From Paraphysoderma sedebokerense (taxonomy: Eukaryota; Blastocladiomycota; Physodermatomycetes; Physodermatales; Physodermataceae): 64,000 nucleotides of DNA. This document shows, in pieces, positions 23,036 to 35,052 of this stretch; within the stretch, counting starts at the first letter, position 1, and every line of letters begins with the position of its first letter. Both the position numbers and the translations under genes were made by a program. The notes under the pieces are model-generated. The model saw only the letters and a list, made by a program, of their open reading frames with translations. It did not search any database and had not been told where the DNA came from. The stretch covers positions 310,001-374,000 of the forward strand of contig JAHLJZ010000009.1 of NCBI GenBank assembly GCA_025602915.1. The letters are read 5' to 3'.

Positions 23036-24178
23036 TCATTTCCGCTTTCGTCGCAACGACTGCTTAATCAATCTCCATTTCGACGGCTTGAAGATTAAGT
23101 TTTCCGATGATGAAGAGGGGGTCGGCCGATTTTCGCCTGGGGTGATTATGTGAAATGATGGAGCAGAGGTATTGGTGGACAGTGGACCGGACCGTATCAG
23201 AACAACTTCAGATGAAGCTGAAGTCACCGGAGATGTTGAAGGGACAGGCAATTTGATTTCCCCAGGAATGGAATCAAAATCTTCATCTTCATCTGTATCT
23301 TCTTCGACTTCTGTATCAGTAGAATCTTCGTCTTCGGTTTCATTCTCTTCGTCGCCAATTTCCGTATCGGTATCAGCGTCTCGGTCTACATCATCCATTT
23401 CGAAATTACCAAAAGCTCCAAACATATCGTCCATTTCATCGACTTTGGTATTGGCGGCTCTCACAACTTCAAACAAACTGTCACAATTTTCATCGGTCAT
23501 CTTGACTACGGAATCAATCACAACCCCGAATTCGTTCAACTTTCGCTTTTTCAATATACCTTTAAGAGGTTTTTTCGCCTTTTGCTCCACTCGCAGAAAT
23601 TTTGGAGACTTGCTAGTTGGAGAACTCGAAATCATTAAAATATCATCGATGTCATTGCTCGGACTATTTGAAGGCAACGAGACACCACTGTCCCTTTTTA
23701 TCGGGACAGAGATCGGAATTGTCACTGTGATTCCACTCGAATCATTTTTCTTACCAACCTTTGATGTGGATGTCTTGCTCGATGTCGGAGGTTCCTTTCC
23801 TTCTTCCTGCGCAGGAGTATCCACTACCAAAACTGGCTTTCCTTTCTGCTCTTCAATCCAGTATCGCCCATACGCTTTAGAAGTTGAATCTGTGATATTT
23901 TTTTCTTGCAACTGACAAGACAATGACCGCCAAGTTTTATTGGTATTCCGAGGAAGCGTTCGAACTGTGTTTTTGCCCAAATTTATCTGAACGGTTCTTC
24001 TTGCCGGTGGCGCAGGCAGGGGTTTGTGGGACTGCAGCGATGAGAACGGGGAGTAGGAGGCAGGGATTGAGGAGATGAACGGAGGGGAGAATGATTTGTG
24101 TGTCATGTTTGTCATTGATGCAGAGTGAGCAGAAGCCGAGCGTTGAGTTGGGATGGGAATTGGGGCCGACATTGTCAT
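23036..24178 (-). CDS. Acidic low-complexity protein of unknown function
   Basis: A single-exon protein of 380 aa beginning MTMSAPIPIPTQRSASAHSA. No known domain is recognised. Visible parts: a Ser/Pro-rich N-terminus with KPLPAPPARRT, a short conserved-looking block TWRSLSCQLQEKN...AYGRYWIEEQKGKP (residues about 80-115), a basic KKPLKGILKKRK motif near residue 210 (a likely nuclear-localisation or docking site), a run of Asp/Glu (about 265-305), and a strongly basic C-terminus (KWRLIKQSLRRKRK). A nuclear, largely disordered protein is the best guess. The Glu/Asp run produces a long antisense frame that is an artefact. Confidence 0.65.
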   Translation of the reverse strand: MTMSAPIPIPTQRSASAHSASMTNMTHKSFSPPFISSIPASYSPFSSLQSHKPLPAPPARRTVQINLGKNTVRTLPRNTNKTWRSLSCQLQEKNITDSTSKAYGRYWIEEQKGKPVLVVDTPAQEEGKEPPTSSKTSTSKVGKKNDSSGITVTIPISVPIKRDSGVSLPSNSPSNDIDDILMISSSPTSKSPKFLRVEQKAKKPLKGILKKRKLNEFGVVIDSVVKMTDENCDSLFEVVRAANTKVDEMDDMFGAFGNFEMDDVDRDADTDTEIGDEENETEDEDSTDTEVEEDTDEDEDFDSIPGEIKLPVPSTSPVTSASSEVVLIRSGPLSTNTSAPSFHIITPGENRPTPSSSSENLIFKPSKWRLIKQSLRRKRK

Positions 24179-24589
24179 GGGTCTTTTTGTGGATGTGCGA
24201 TGGTGCGCAAGGACGCCGCTTGTTTCACAGGGATAATAGGAATGATAATACCAGATGAATTACGAGGAAAACTACACTTTCTGCACACACTGCTTTGACT
24301 GTGACTGCTACTGCTGTGAAAAAGAACACTCCCGCTCTTGTGATATTGCGGGTAATTCTATCCTCCTCGCAATAAGTGCTATAATGAAGTCGCACGTGAT
24401 TTCCTCATTATTGCGTCTGCGTTGGACTGACAATGAAAATGACGATTCGGAGTATCCGGTGCAGTGGCTTGTGATCTCGGTCAAGTTATGTCATTAAATT
24501 TTTATTTCAATCATTAAAATAGTGCTTTTTGTATGTTTCTATGTACATAAATTTACAATGACAGTACATTAAAACTACATTCTGTTGTC
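24179..24589. other. Intergenic region
   Basis: Promoter side of the acidic-protein gene and 3' side of the receptor gene. A plus-strand 80-codon Cys-rich frame at 24255 has no supporting feature. Confidence 0.45.
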
Positions 24590-27500
24590 TTAAAAATATT
24601 TGTAACTTCCATCAAGACTAGCTGGATTGGTGTCGTTACTTCCAGAACTCAGTCTTCTGTTAGAAGGACGCCGTCCTCGCGACCGTGGTGAGTCTTGCGA
24701 GCCGTCCCAAGCTATCTTCTCCAAGGCATCCATTTCCTTGATATCAGGCAATCTCATTGAAATGTCCAATCTAACGTTCTCCCATGGCTCACTTTCGTTC
24801 GCGAACACGGCCATCCAATGATTCAGTTGCTCTTGATTTTCGGCTTGGAAAGTAAAAGTGTATCGATCAGAATTGACGACAAAGAAGAACGGATGAACTT
24901 TGGTGTCATTAGATGCTGTGGGCGTGAAAGGCGTATCAATCACTTCTGGAGATCCAACAAAACGGAAAGAACGAAGGACACCGCTGCTTTTTGATGGATC
25001 AAATTTGAAGCGTCCAGATCCAGTGTCAGATTTGATATACGTTCGGGGAATTTCATTGACGGTGAAGTATTGCTTTGATCGAACAACAACAACTTTAACC
25101 AGGACCCAACGGTCCCAGATACTCGAAATGTTGCCAATGATTCCTTTACGCGACTTCTTCATAATTAAGACTCCTTCCACGGTATCGGTTAGTGGTAATG
25201 CGGAAGGCAGCGTTGTATATCGATGTTGTTGTTTACGGCTTGCTGAGGGTGATAACGGCGATCGAGGATATGCATGTAGCAACGATGAAGCTGAAGCCAA
25301 AGAAGCATCTGATTGATTCGAATCAGAACGAGATCGAGTTTGTGGTACATGGGTTGGGGTGGTCGGTGATGAAAGAGAATTGTGATCTGAGCCGGACATA
25401 AATTGAAGATTACCACCAGAGCCTAGAATGGCACTTGTGATTTGATCTTCAAGATCTTTGCCAGAGTTCGGAGAAAAGAATAATGTGTAGAGATGTGGTA
25501 AGAAGAAAGCACAAATGGTGAAGGTAGTGCAGAAGAGAGTGGCGATGATTCGAAGGTAGAAGGGAGTGAGGTAATCGTACGATCCGATAAATAGAGTTGG
25601 AAATGTCAACAGTAAACCAAAGAAGATATTGCTAGAAAAAAGGTTGATTGATGGTTGGTTACAACATCTTGAATTCCAAAGATGAAAGGTATTGTACATA
25701 CTAGACACAAATAGAAATAGATTTTGCTTCTTTGTACACTCCGCTGGGTACTTTTCTTGTCTTCCAAGCGAGGAAAATAGCGTACGAAATAAGCGCAAAT
25801 TCGTAAACTATAATGGCCCACAACCAACCATTTTGTACAGCGCGGATGCTGGTTAAGCAAGTGACATAATGAGTTGTTGGAGAAGCTTGAACTACAGCTG
25901 GCGCGCAATTTTGTGCGAAAAGATAAGGCAATACTAAGATCACAGCTACGGCAACGAATCCAATAGATAACTTTAAGAGGGGTTCGTCCTAGAAGTACAG
26001 GCAGTTAGATAAAGAATTACATTGAAGTCTGAAGGAACGGCAATCTTACCGGAAGTCCATTCCTGAACGCAAGAGGGCTTCCAAAAATTTGATAGATTCT
26101 CTGATTCTTCACTATGATATTTCCGACTACCATCGTCAATCCGACTACGAATGCGACGGGATCAAGGTAGCAGATAATGTGTCTCTCCAATCCTCTCAGC
26201 AAGTGCAAGATAACACCCAAATAAATGAATAACGCTCCAATCAAAATGAGTACGCAAAACAGCGGCGACAATGCCTTGATGAGTTTGTTTTCTCGGAAGT
26301 AGATTATGGTTCCCAAAATCATCAAGTCGAATAACATCAGACCACAAGTAAGAGCAAAGAAAATTTTCCCCGGTAACGAGTTCATGCCGACGGTAATATC
26401 TCGGCTTCGGGGTCCATCGAGAGGAATGTTGCTTGTACCGTCACTGAATACTGGTTTTGAAAAGACTGTAACTCTTCCTGCGAGAACCCTGGCGTAACTT
26501 GCGGCAACTCCATTCTTCCAGTTATAAACTTCCCAATTTCCTTGAATATCACCGTGTTCGTCAAATTGGAGAGGACCAGCGGGACTGTTGTATCCTGTGT
26601 TGAAGAACTTTGGGGTAGGATCTGTTGTGTACTTGCCTCCTGCAAGATCAGCAATGGTAGCTGCTTGATTGTTAGAATTTTGTATGAGGCGAGCCCAGGC
26701 GCGGGCAATGCTATAGACACAGCTATAGGCGAGGATTTCGTTTTGTTTAGGTCCGCCGGGTCCAGCAGTTGGATATCTATAATTATTTGCAGTCAGTAAA
26801 CTGTAACTATTGACTTAGATTGTAGTTACGAAGCAAATAGTTCACGTACAATGCAGGATTTGCAACACTCCATTTATTCACCCACGCATCATACTCTGGT
26901 AATCCTGGCAATTTGGTGGCGGCGTCAATCATAAATACGCCTCTTAATTTATCAGCTTCGTCTCCGAGAAATTTTTGCGCATCATCGGTGATATTGTTGA
27001 CGGTGATCCATGTGTAATCTGGGTTTCCTAACATGTTTAACCGGAGAGCTTGTCGCATAATCGACATTTGAGGTGCAGCCACAGCAGCTAAAATAATGAC
27101 CCTATTGGTACAAATAAGGTTAGAAAAGCCGTCTTTAACATCCGACCGTAACCAAAAAGAATGTGAGCGCATGAATTTACCTGGCGTTGCTGTCTTTGAT
27201 ATTCTTCAAGGGAGTGCTCAAGTCACTTTGTTCACCACGATCCCAAAAACTTTGTTGCACCAAAACTGATACATTAGTATCTTTAGTTCTCTCAGAAATT
27301 GTGTTCGCCACTGCAAAATGAAAAGTCAAGATTAGTTCACATTTATCGCAGCCAACTCTTCTCAATTCTAATTTCAAGCAAAGAGAGTCGAAACATACAG
27401 CCTGTGCCGAAACTATCCACCGAATTCAATATAGCAACTTTTGTCCAATTAAAATATTTAACTAAATTGACAGCTGCTTCTCCGAATGTAGCTACTGAAG

Positions 27501-28005
27501 CTACAGTTCTGAAGAAAAACGGATACTGATTTTTATCACTCAATTCACCGGCAGCAGAACTAAAACTACATTGAGGCACCATAAACTTTGAACTAATCAA
27601 GGCCTCTAAAATGGTTTGTTTAGATAATAAATCTCCAATAATAGCTGATACATTTTGATTGATTAAATTGATAGTCGAAACGATAGCTTGTCCGTTATTC
27701 ACTGTTCGTCCAGTAGCAGGGATAGGAGGAATTCCGACGGGAGTGTTGTTCGTTGAAGGTGCCATCGAGTCTAGCTCGATAAGCTGAATTTGAATGTTAG
27801 GTAGTAATGGCGAATTATTTATCTCATCGACGGCATAACGAACGGCGCCGACGGAAGAGTCAATGAGTGTTCGAACTTGTGCGGAGTCATTCTGTGATAG
27901 AGGTAATAATAGTCCTATCTTAACTGTAGTTCTCTGAGATAGAATGACATTTGAATAGCATAGTAGTAGTATTAGATATATGAATATGATGCTGTTGGCC
28001 TGCAT
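24590..28005 (-). CDS. Class C (GABA-B-like) receptor with a PH-like domain in its cytoplasmic tail
   Basis: A multi-exon gene; exon 1 is 28005..27399 and joins in phase 1. The order is: signal peptide (IIFIYLILLLCYSNVILSQ); a periplasmic-binding-type Venus-flytrap domain (VKIGLLLPLSQ, AVRYAVDEINNSPLLPNIQI, VSAIIGDLLSKQTI, FFFRTVAS, VAILNSVDSFGTG, VIILAAVAAPQ, EILAYSCVYSIARAW, GPLQFDEHGDIQGNWEVYNW); then seven helices (GKIFFALTCGLMLFDLMILG to LRIIATLFCTTFTICAFFLP) with Cys in loop 1 (HIICYLDPV). The tail is Ser-rich, then holds a PH-like fold: VEGVLIMKKS, WDRWVLVKVVVV, KQYFTVNEIP, HPFFFVVNSDRYTFTFQAEN and NHWMAVFANE. Ligand unknown; amino-acid-type small molecules are typical for the family. 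The PH-like tail could bind phosphoinositides (inference). Confidence 0.88.
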
Positions 28006-28883
28006 CGTTCGGGAAATCGATTGAAAGGCGCAAGAGGGCGGACGGCCGGTCGGGGTCGAATGAAGATGTTAATCGGTTTGCGGAGATGAAAATGGATTAT
28101 ATCCGAATACAGGATGAAGATACAATTTTAAAATGAAATATTTGACTACGAGTGATATGATTTCGAAAAGCTAAAACGTAAAGATCAAGGATGTCGGGCA
28201 GACGCAGAGTTGCGGCAGAGCAATTAGGGAAAGCCACAGGCATAATCAGTGGCCAATGACAAGGACGCGTTCATTGATTGGGAGCACAAGGAGCCATTTT
28301 CTATTAATCCCATTAATTATTTTCAGCCCACATTGACAGAGTTGGGTGCAACATCAAATTAATTATTGTTTAAACCCTTGGTGACACATGACATTTATTA
28401 GAGATGAATGGTCGGCAATCAAGGCTGCTCAAAATTGTTAGTAATACATGTTACAAGTCCGTAATGAAGTTGCTCAATTCACAGCTATTCCCAGCGATTA
28501 TGCGGCTGTATGACGTATAAATAATGTATAAATTCAATATTTCAGCAATTGTTTTGAATACATGAGAAAAATTGCTCGCAGTTGCCACAGTTGAAATCTA
28601 CCGAATGCAGAATTGAAAGCAGATGCCATTTAACCTTCATTGAAATGCCAAGGAAACGATATCATGCCAAGAGATCGGAGGCTCGCCATAGATTCCGCGA
28701 GTAAGGGGCCACAGAACCGCACAGTAATTTTTGGTTTAGAGGAGAAACTTTTAACCATCAAGTGGACACACACTATTAACCCATAGATAGCGACGGTTTT
28801 TATTCTTTCGTCATAATAATTTCAGCTTGGACCCAAATCTGACTGAAGAGATCCAAGCATAAATTTTCAGTGTTCATGACTTT
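28006..28883. other. Intergenic region
   Basis: Receptor promoter and 3' end of the aminotransferase. No coding frame of note; AT-rich with no clear regulatory motif. Confidence 0.5.
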
Positions 28884-30911
28884 TATAATTTTGTCAATAC
28901 ATTTTTTAAGTGCAATATCCTTCCATCTTTAAACATTTCAGTCAATGATTCCATGGAACCACGGTCGTTGATTCCAGATAATTTCAGAATAACGTCAGCT
29001 AAACGAACATAATCATCCTGTGTAACCATATGCGAAGTGGATGGAAGAGAAGGTGAAGAGCACGTCAGTCATTACTCGGAGAAAACCTAAGAAGAACCCA
29101 TTAATGAACGAAGTCGGTTACCTCGTCATTGTAAACTTGCGCCGATATTCGGACACACAATTTTCCTTGCACAACCACGCACATGCACTCTATCTTATAC
29201 TCGTACAATAATTGATCATGCAAACAAGTAGCAAAATACCATAGTCGAGGCAATTCTGCCAGCTGATCCAATTTCTTTGATTCTTTCGAAGTGGGGAGAG
29301 TTGCGCGAGGATGGGTTTGGGTCTGTGTGATGATTTTATTTTGAAGGAGCGAGGGAGGCGTAGGGATGATTGCAATACACCCAATCGTGGTGGGATCAGT
29401 TACCAGGAGTGAGGTGCCGAAACAGCGGGCAAGGAAATGTGCTTCAAAAAGTTAAGTCATCGTTGGTGAGATATAAGATTGCACGATTAGACTGCTGGGA
29501 ATTCTGAACTTTCAAAAATGCTTACCAGCTCGTAGACAAAGATCGTGGTTTCTTTCCATCAGCTCCTGCCCTCCCAATTTTTCATAGAACTTGATCGCCG
29601 AGGGAACCACCAAAAACCTAGAATAATCTGCCGTCCCTGTCCAATAGAACTCGCTTAAAAATCCTTGATTGTAACCATGACTTAGTACCAACGGTTTGAT
29701 TCTGTATGTATCAATCAATTCTTGATTGCGAATATACAGAACAGCGCAACCACGAGGATTGAATAACCATTTGTGTAGATTTGTTACGTAAAAATCAGGT
29801 TGAAGACCACCAATGTCGATTGGTACGTGGCCGATTGCATGGGCTCCGTCGATTAAAGTCAAGATAACGCTGATTAAAGTTGTTACATTTCTGAATACCA
29901 GTAAACAATTACCGTAGCAAGGAAATCTTGTTTACCGTCTCTTACAGACTCCTATTAAGTCCTTGAGCGGCAATATTAGAGCCGAGGCACTAGTGATGTG
30001 ATCAAATATTGCCAATTTGACATTGGGGTTATGATCAAGGGCACTTTGAACCCGCTTGACTATCTGATTGCGAGAACTATTTAATCACACTGGGATTTAA
30101 GTCGAGTGAGAACTGCGAATGGATACCTCATTTCTCGTAGACGGCAAAGGGATTTGAACGATCACGAGTTTGCATCCACTTAATTTGGAGATTTCTTCCA
30201 AGGTTCTGGCCACAGCATCTATTCAAATAAATTAAACGTATTAGGTAACGCTGTATGTTGGATCATTTGGTTAATCTATCTGAAATGTACCATAACCCAG
30301 CGAAGTTGCTAAGATCGCATCATTCTTGTTGAGTTTTCTTGAAACGGCACGTAAAATCGTATTCACTCCAGCAGTTGCATTTTCAACGTACGCTATCCGT
30401 TCTGGTGAAACCTCTAAAGCAGTTGATATGTAAGAAAACATGCAAAGTGTTCAATTGTAGTGGACAGGAGTCAACCTAAATACTTGGCTAGAACTCGCAA
30501 TGACCAAACTATTCGCTCGCCTAAATCTGTTTATTTGTCTTAGACCGCCTTTCAATGTTAAGTAGCTGTTATCATTAAGGGAACAACCATACCGGCCATG
30601 AATTCCAACGGCTGATATTCCATTGCATCCATCCACTGTCGTTGAATAGTTGCAACTACTTTAGGTATGGCGCCGTAACTGCCGTGGTTGATGAAGGTGA
30701 TATCCGGATCTATACTGAATAGCGCTTTCTTCGCTTCCTTTCCATATCTTCCATTATACTTAAACTTTGAAAGATATACATCTATCGGCTCGTTGGAAGG
30801 AAGCGATGTAGGAATAGAAGGAGGAGTGTATTTGTCGGGTGAAGCCGAAATTAAATGTGTAACCTGTTGAAACGGGTTCAACTTGACAGTTGATGGAACT
30901 TTAAGTGGCAT
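28884..30911 (-). CDS. Class V PLP aminotransferase, isopenicillin-N-epimerase-like
   Basis: About eight exons; the first are 30911..30593, 30520..30476 (45 bases) and 30413..30291. The joins restore the family order: GKEAKKALFSIDPDITFINH, GSYGAIPKVV, EYQPLEFMAGGERIVWSLRV, YLEVSPERIAYVENATAGVN, ILATSLGYGDAVARTLEEIS, LAIFDHITSASALILPLKDL, LIDGAHAIGHVPIDIGGLQP and FYVTNLHKWLFNPRGCA. HK in this last block is the Schiff-base lysine. WTGTADYSRFLVVPSAIKF and the C-terminal VRISAQVYNDE|DDYVRLAD complete the fold. Family members are cysteine-desulfurase-like or epimerase/lyase enzymes acting on amino-acid substrates; the substrate here cannot be read from sequence. Confidence 0.9.
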
Positions 30912-31782
30912 GATATCCCAATTTTAGCGGACTGATATGTATTATTGTACGGTTGAAAATATTCAGCATTGGAAAGTAGAACTGCCCAACCATGTATTTT
31001 TTAATTTGATATCCGAAACCTCACGGAGTGATCGACGAATCGCCAAAGCACCGTGCACCACTGATGCAGATTATAATACATTAACTCAGTTTTATTTTAC
31101 ATTCTCAAAACGAGGAAATATATGATGTGGAAATGCGACTGAATAGTCTTCATCTTGCTTATATCTGCGTTATTTCGGGCATGAATGGAGACATTGCATC
31201 ATTCGTGTTCACTGAGCTGGGTTTCATGGGTCAGCGCATTCAGCTTTTATTTGTGTTCACTTGTAATACATTGTGAAGTGCGAAGATGAGGGGGGACAAG
31301 CTTGACATCTCAGCGACACTCATATCCATGGAAGTCATCACGGATAAAAGGGACTATTCCCTACCGTCCCGGGGATGGTTTATTGGGTGAGATTCCATGA
31401 CAGATAATAGGAATACATGAGGAAGCCATGAAAGCCTATTCAGAGTAGTGGGTACTGCCAATTACACTCGATTACACTCTTTCGGAGGACAAAAGGACGA
31501 GGGAACGACGGGCCGAGGGACACGGGTGAGCGGCGGACGGCGATTGGGCAGTTCATTTAGAGTGGCCAATCAAACGCGTGGGACGGGCAGTCCATTGGCG
31601 GCATAGCGTGATGGCCGAAAGCACCGCGCTCGCAACGCATTCAACGCAACTCAGACAGACGACATCTCTGCGACAGGGGGAATGCTATGGCAAGTGAAAG
31701 AGCACTCACTCGTTAAAACTCACTCTCCACCACTCGTATCCACCATAGATATTACGTACAGACACTGCAACTAGAACGGACA
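30912..31782. promoter_or_regulatory. Divergent promoter region between the aminotransferase and the tyrosinase
   Basis: About 870 bases between divergent starts. Three CCAAT-type boxes lie in 31541-31605 (GATTGGGCAG, GGCCAATCAA, CCATTGGCGG), in a locally GC-rich stretch about 180-240 bases upstream of the tyrosinase ATG. This is consistent with a CCAAT-binding (Hap) promoter; binding itself is inferred. Confidence 0.5.
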
Positions 31783-33649
31783 ATGCTGCTGTCGACGTTG
31801 TGCCATCTACTCTTGCTATCCTCGGCACTACTATCTCTCCGTTTCAATCCATGTTTAGCACAGTCTTCCGCACCAGATACTTCAAACTTTCGGTCAGTAG
31901 AAAATACCGGATATAGAATTTTTGACGGCTCGCCGGTTCCCTCCAAATGGCCCGTCGTCTTTGCCGTCCTCCCTTCCAACTCCTCGCCACCAAATTGGCC
32001 CTCGAATCCGAATTCCCTCACATATGTATGGAAATTTGAGAACGCTGATACAGAGTCATGTAATGTGGCCGGAGTGCCCCGGCAATCACCTTGCGTAGGA
32101 AAAGTTGTAGAGCAGATATGGTCTCGTGCGGGCCGCTTCCCAGTTTCCGTCCAAGTAATTAATACTGAGAGGCGAGAATTTTTGACGATTAACGGAAATG
32201 TGACAATCGCAGGGAGAATGAATACTGGGAAAAGAACAATAAGAAGAGAATTCAGAGACTTACCAGCGGAAACTTGGGAACGAATAGTAGCTTGTTTCAA
32301 GTTTTTGAAGGTTGTTGGCATCTGGGACCATATGTCCTGGATTCACGGTAAAAGCTTCGACAATGCGACTGCTGGCGCCGGCAGAACAGTCGGTAAGTAC
32401 CATAAAAATATTTGTTCAGGATCTGGCGTTCGCATGTGACTTATGGATATAATTTATAGGACATGGTGGGCCAGCCTTTTTACCATGGCATCGAGGATAT
32501 CTCAGGATTTTTGAACGATTGATGCAAAAGTGGCTGCAAGATGACTCTATCGGATTGCCTTATGTAAGCTAATATTCGCACACTGTAACTCTGTACGCAT
32601 TTGGTTAACCGTTTGTTATAGTGGGACTGGACAATCGACACCCTCAACTCCACTGCCGTTGTCCCTCCATCCCTGCCTTTATTCACCGACCGATATATTG
32701 GCCCAAACGGAGATCGAAATCAGGATAACGCAGTCAGCTCCGGGCCATTTTGCAACACCCCCAATTGCGGATCCTCCTGGCCTATTCCTCGTGAATTCGA
32801 ACTCGGTAGCGGAGTCAAGCGGGACTTTGGGCGTCATGGCAGACTCCCTGTACGAGCAGCATGGGAACAATTGCTGAGAGTTGAAGAATTTGATCGGCCT
32901 CCTTACCATATGAACTATACTGGATTCGAGCAGCAATTAAATGGGATACCGTTTGTCCCTAGTTTCAGAGGCATTTTGGAAGGTTGGGCTCCGAACCCAT
33001 GGGGTGATTTCCAGTACGTTGTCTTAAGTTTCTGAAGTGCTCTTTTGGCAGCCCGCCGAGATCATTATCTAACACTTGGTAAAATAGTAATGGCGTACAT
33101 CGCTGGATTGGTGGAACCATGGAAAACGTTAAATATTCCATTCAGGATCCCGTCTTTTTATTGCACCATTGTAATGTCGATCGAACCTACTTCCTCTGGC
33201 AAGAAGCCCGAAACTGTTTCGGCCAAAGCTGCTATCGGCCGCAAGCTAATAACTTGTCTCCTAGTATGCCTGGCGTTGTAAACGGTCCGAACGGCTTAAG
33301 AATTCCAGGCCAAATGTTTAACGATGAATTATGTATGTATTGGTGTTGTCTGATCTCATATAGTTTCATTACATATCTAATTAATTCCGATTCTTCATTA
33401 GTTCCATGGCCAATTACAATCCAAGACATGTGGGTTCAAGATGGTGTGTTAGGTGAATACAGGTATGCTACTCCTGGGGAGTCTGCACCGACCGGTGGCT
33501 TCCGAGGAGGAACCAACGCTACGAAAGAAAGAACTGGAATCGGAAAAGAAGCCCAGGATAAATCTGCAGCCACATCCTTGTCACCCTTTGCCAATATTAT
33601 CAGTCCGACTTTCATAGGATTGATGATGATTGTGGTGTCAATGATGTAG
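31783..33649 (+). CDS. Secreted, GPI-tailed tyrosinase (type-3 copper oxidase)
   Basis: Five exons: 31783..32392, 32460..32563, 32622..33013, 33088..33331 and 33402..33649. The order is: signal peptide (LLLLSSALLSLRFNPCLAQ); a PKD-like beta-domain (YVWKFENADTESCN, GRFPVSVQVIN); then the copper enzyme. CuA: WIHGKSF and, across a splice, GHGGPAFLPWHRGYLRIFER. CuB: GDFHNGVHRWIGGTM, rebuilt across a splice and giving the HxxxH pair, and DPVFLLHHCNVDRTYFLW. PYWDWTIDTLNST is also typical. All six copper histidines appear present. The C-terminus ends in a hydrophobic stretch (FIGLMMIVVSMM), suggesting a GPI signal. Such enzymes oxidise phenols to quinones, often for melanin in walls. Confidence 0.93.
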
Positions 33650-33927
33650 GGAGCTGTCGTTTTGTTTAAGGTTAAACCATTAAACTAGATCAATAGAATT
33701 TAGATAGATTATTAAACTTATCCAATTACATTTGTAAATAAATGCACGCATGTAATCCGTCGTTAACTAAATATAAGATAATATTTCTAAGATTTTGTCG
33801 TCTGCCCCGTTCGTCGTTCCCCGCGCCTTGATTGCCCAGAGCTCCTTTTGAATTCCCAAAAAAAGTGACGCACCGACAGACTCCATTCGTTACCGGACTT
33901 TTATCCACTCCCGCACAACGATCAAAA

Positions 33928-35052
33928 ATGCTCTCCTCAACGTCTCATTCCTCAACAAACCCCTCTTCGTTGTCGCCGAAACCAAAGACTACAATCAACC
34001 CAAAATATTCTCGTATTGCGCTCGGTGAAATCAATAAAAACAATGTCAATCAAATCCGAACCCTAAATTCCGTTATCTTCCCTGTTACATATAATGATAA
34101 ATTCTACAAAGATATTTTGGAAGTCGGCGAATATGCGAAAATGGGTAGGTGACATTCTATTTGGCCTTTTCCTTTCATCCTTTCGTAGTGATGCACAAAT
34201 AAGTGGCCTGGGTCAAGACCATTTTCGTACGGCCTGGTGTTTAACCGGAAATAACCGTGGATGTACTTATTGCGATGATTATATCGATACAATCGACTGT
34301 TCTCTTTATTTAAAGTTTCTTGATTTTTGCCAAAAGATAGAGACAATACTCTATGGGGTATTGCAGATTTGCGTCGGCCTTGAGGCCTCTTTCTCACTGC
34401 GTTACTTCAAACTTCTGCAATTTTCAGATTGTTGGATATTTAAACCCACACTAACTTACTGGTTTGCTTTTATTTGTTACTATCTACTGCTTTTTCTTCC
34501 GCCTTGCTTCGTTTTCATCAACCGCGGAATACCAAAACGACAACAAAAAGCCTATTACAATGATATCTGTGTAGGTGGAGTTTGTTGCCGGAAAGAACCC
34601 ATTACACCTGCCTCGACACCATCTTCCGGAGGAAAGGATAAAGATTCTTATAAACTGTATATAATGACTTTAGGTGTATTAGCGGCGTACAGACGATTGG
34701 GCATCGGTAATGTTTTATTCAGTTTATTAGCCATTTTCTTCAGTCATTAGCTGATCTATGTTATTAATTGAAACATTAACATTTTTGATTGATTTCATCC
34801 TACTCAATTATCGATTTGGTTGTTTTCCGAATTGTAGGCACAGATCTTCTAAACCATATTCTCACGCACGCCCAGTCAGATCCTAAAGCTGCAGAAGTTT
34901 GGTTACATGTTCAGACATCAAATACCGATGCTTTAGATTTTTATAAGAAACATGGATTCGAGGTGAAAGAGACGGTGAAAGATTATTACAAGAATATCAG
35001 TCCTACTGACGCATATATATTGGTCAAAAAGTTTGAAAGATCCTCAAAATGA
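33928..35052 (+). CDS. NAA50: N-alpha-acetyltransferase NAA50-like (GNAT)
   Basis: Three exons: 33928..34144, 34551..34706 and 34838..35052. Joins rebuild IALGEINKNNVNQIRTLNSV, FPVTYNDKFYKDILEVGEYA, KMAYYNDICVGGVCCRKE, LYIMTLGVLAAYRRLGIGTD (acetyl-CoA binding R-R-x-G-I-G) and VWLHVQTSNTDALDFYKKHG, all diagnostic of Naa50. The family acetylates protein N-termini (NatE), usually beside NatA at the ribosome. A Ser/Pro extension precedes the GNAT core, and a Ser/Thr/Lys insert lies in the second exon. Intron 1 is unusually long for this window (about 405 bases) and is open in the frame of exon 2. Confidence 0.92.

Noticed and set aside
23172-23915. A 247-codon plus-strand frame rich in Ser/Val
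   Set aside because: It is the antisense of the Asp/Glu- and Ser-rich parts of the minus-strand acidic-protein gene and has no independent features.
24255-24497. Cys-rich plus-strand frame of 80 codons
   Set aside because: The Cys pattern is irregular, there is no signal peptide, and it lies in the promoter of a divergent gene.
28020-31782. Possible metabolic gene cluster around the aminotransferase and tyrosinase
   Set aside because: No NRPS, PKS, terpene synthase, P450 or dedicated transporter lies beside them. A shared promoter alone does not make a cluster.
31752-32321. A 189-codon minus-strand frame
   Set aside because: It is the antisense of the first tyrosinase exon, whose plus-strand product has a signal peptide and domains.
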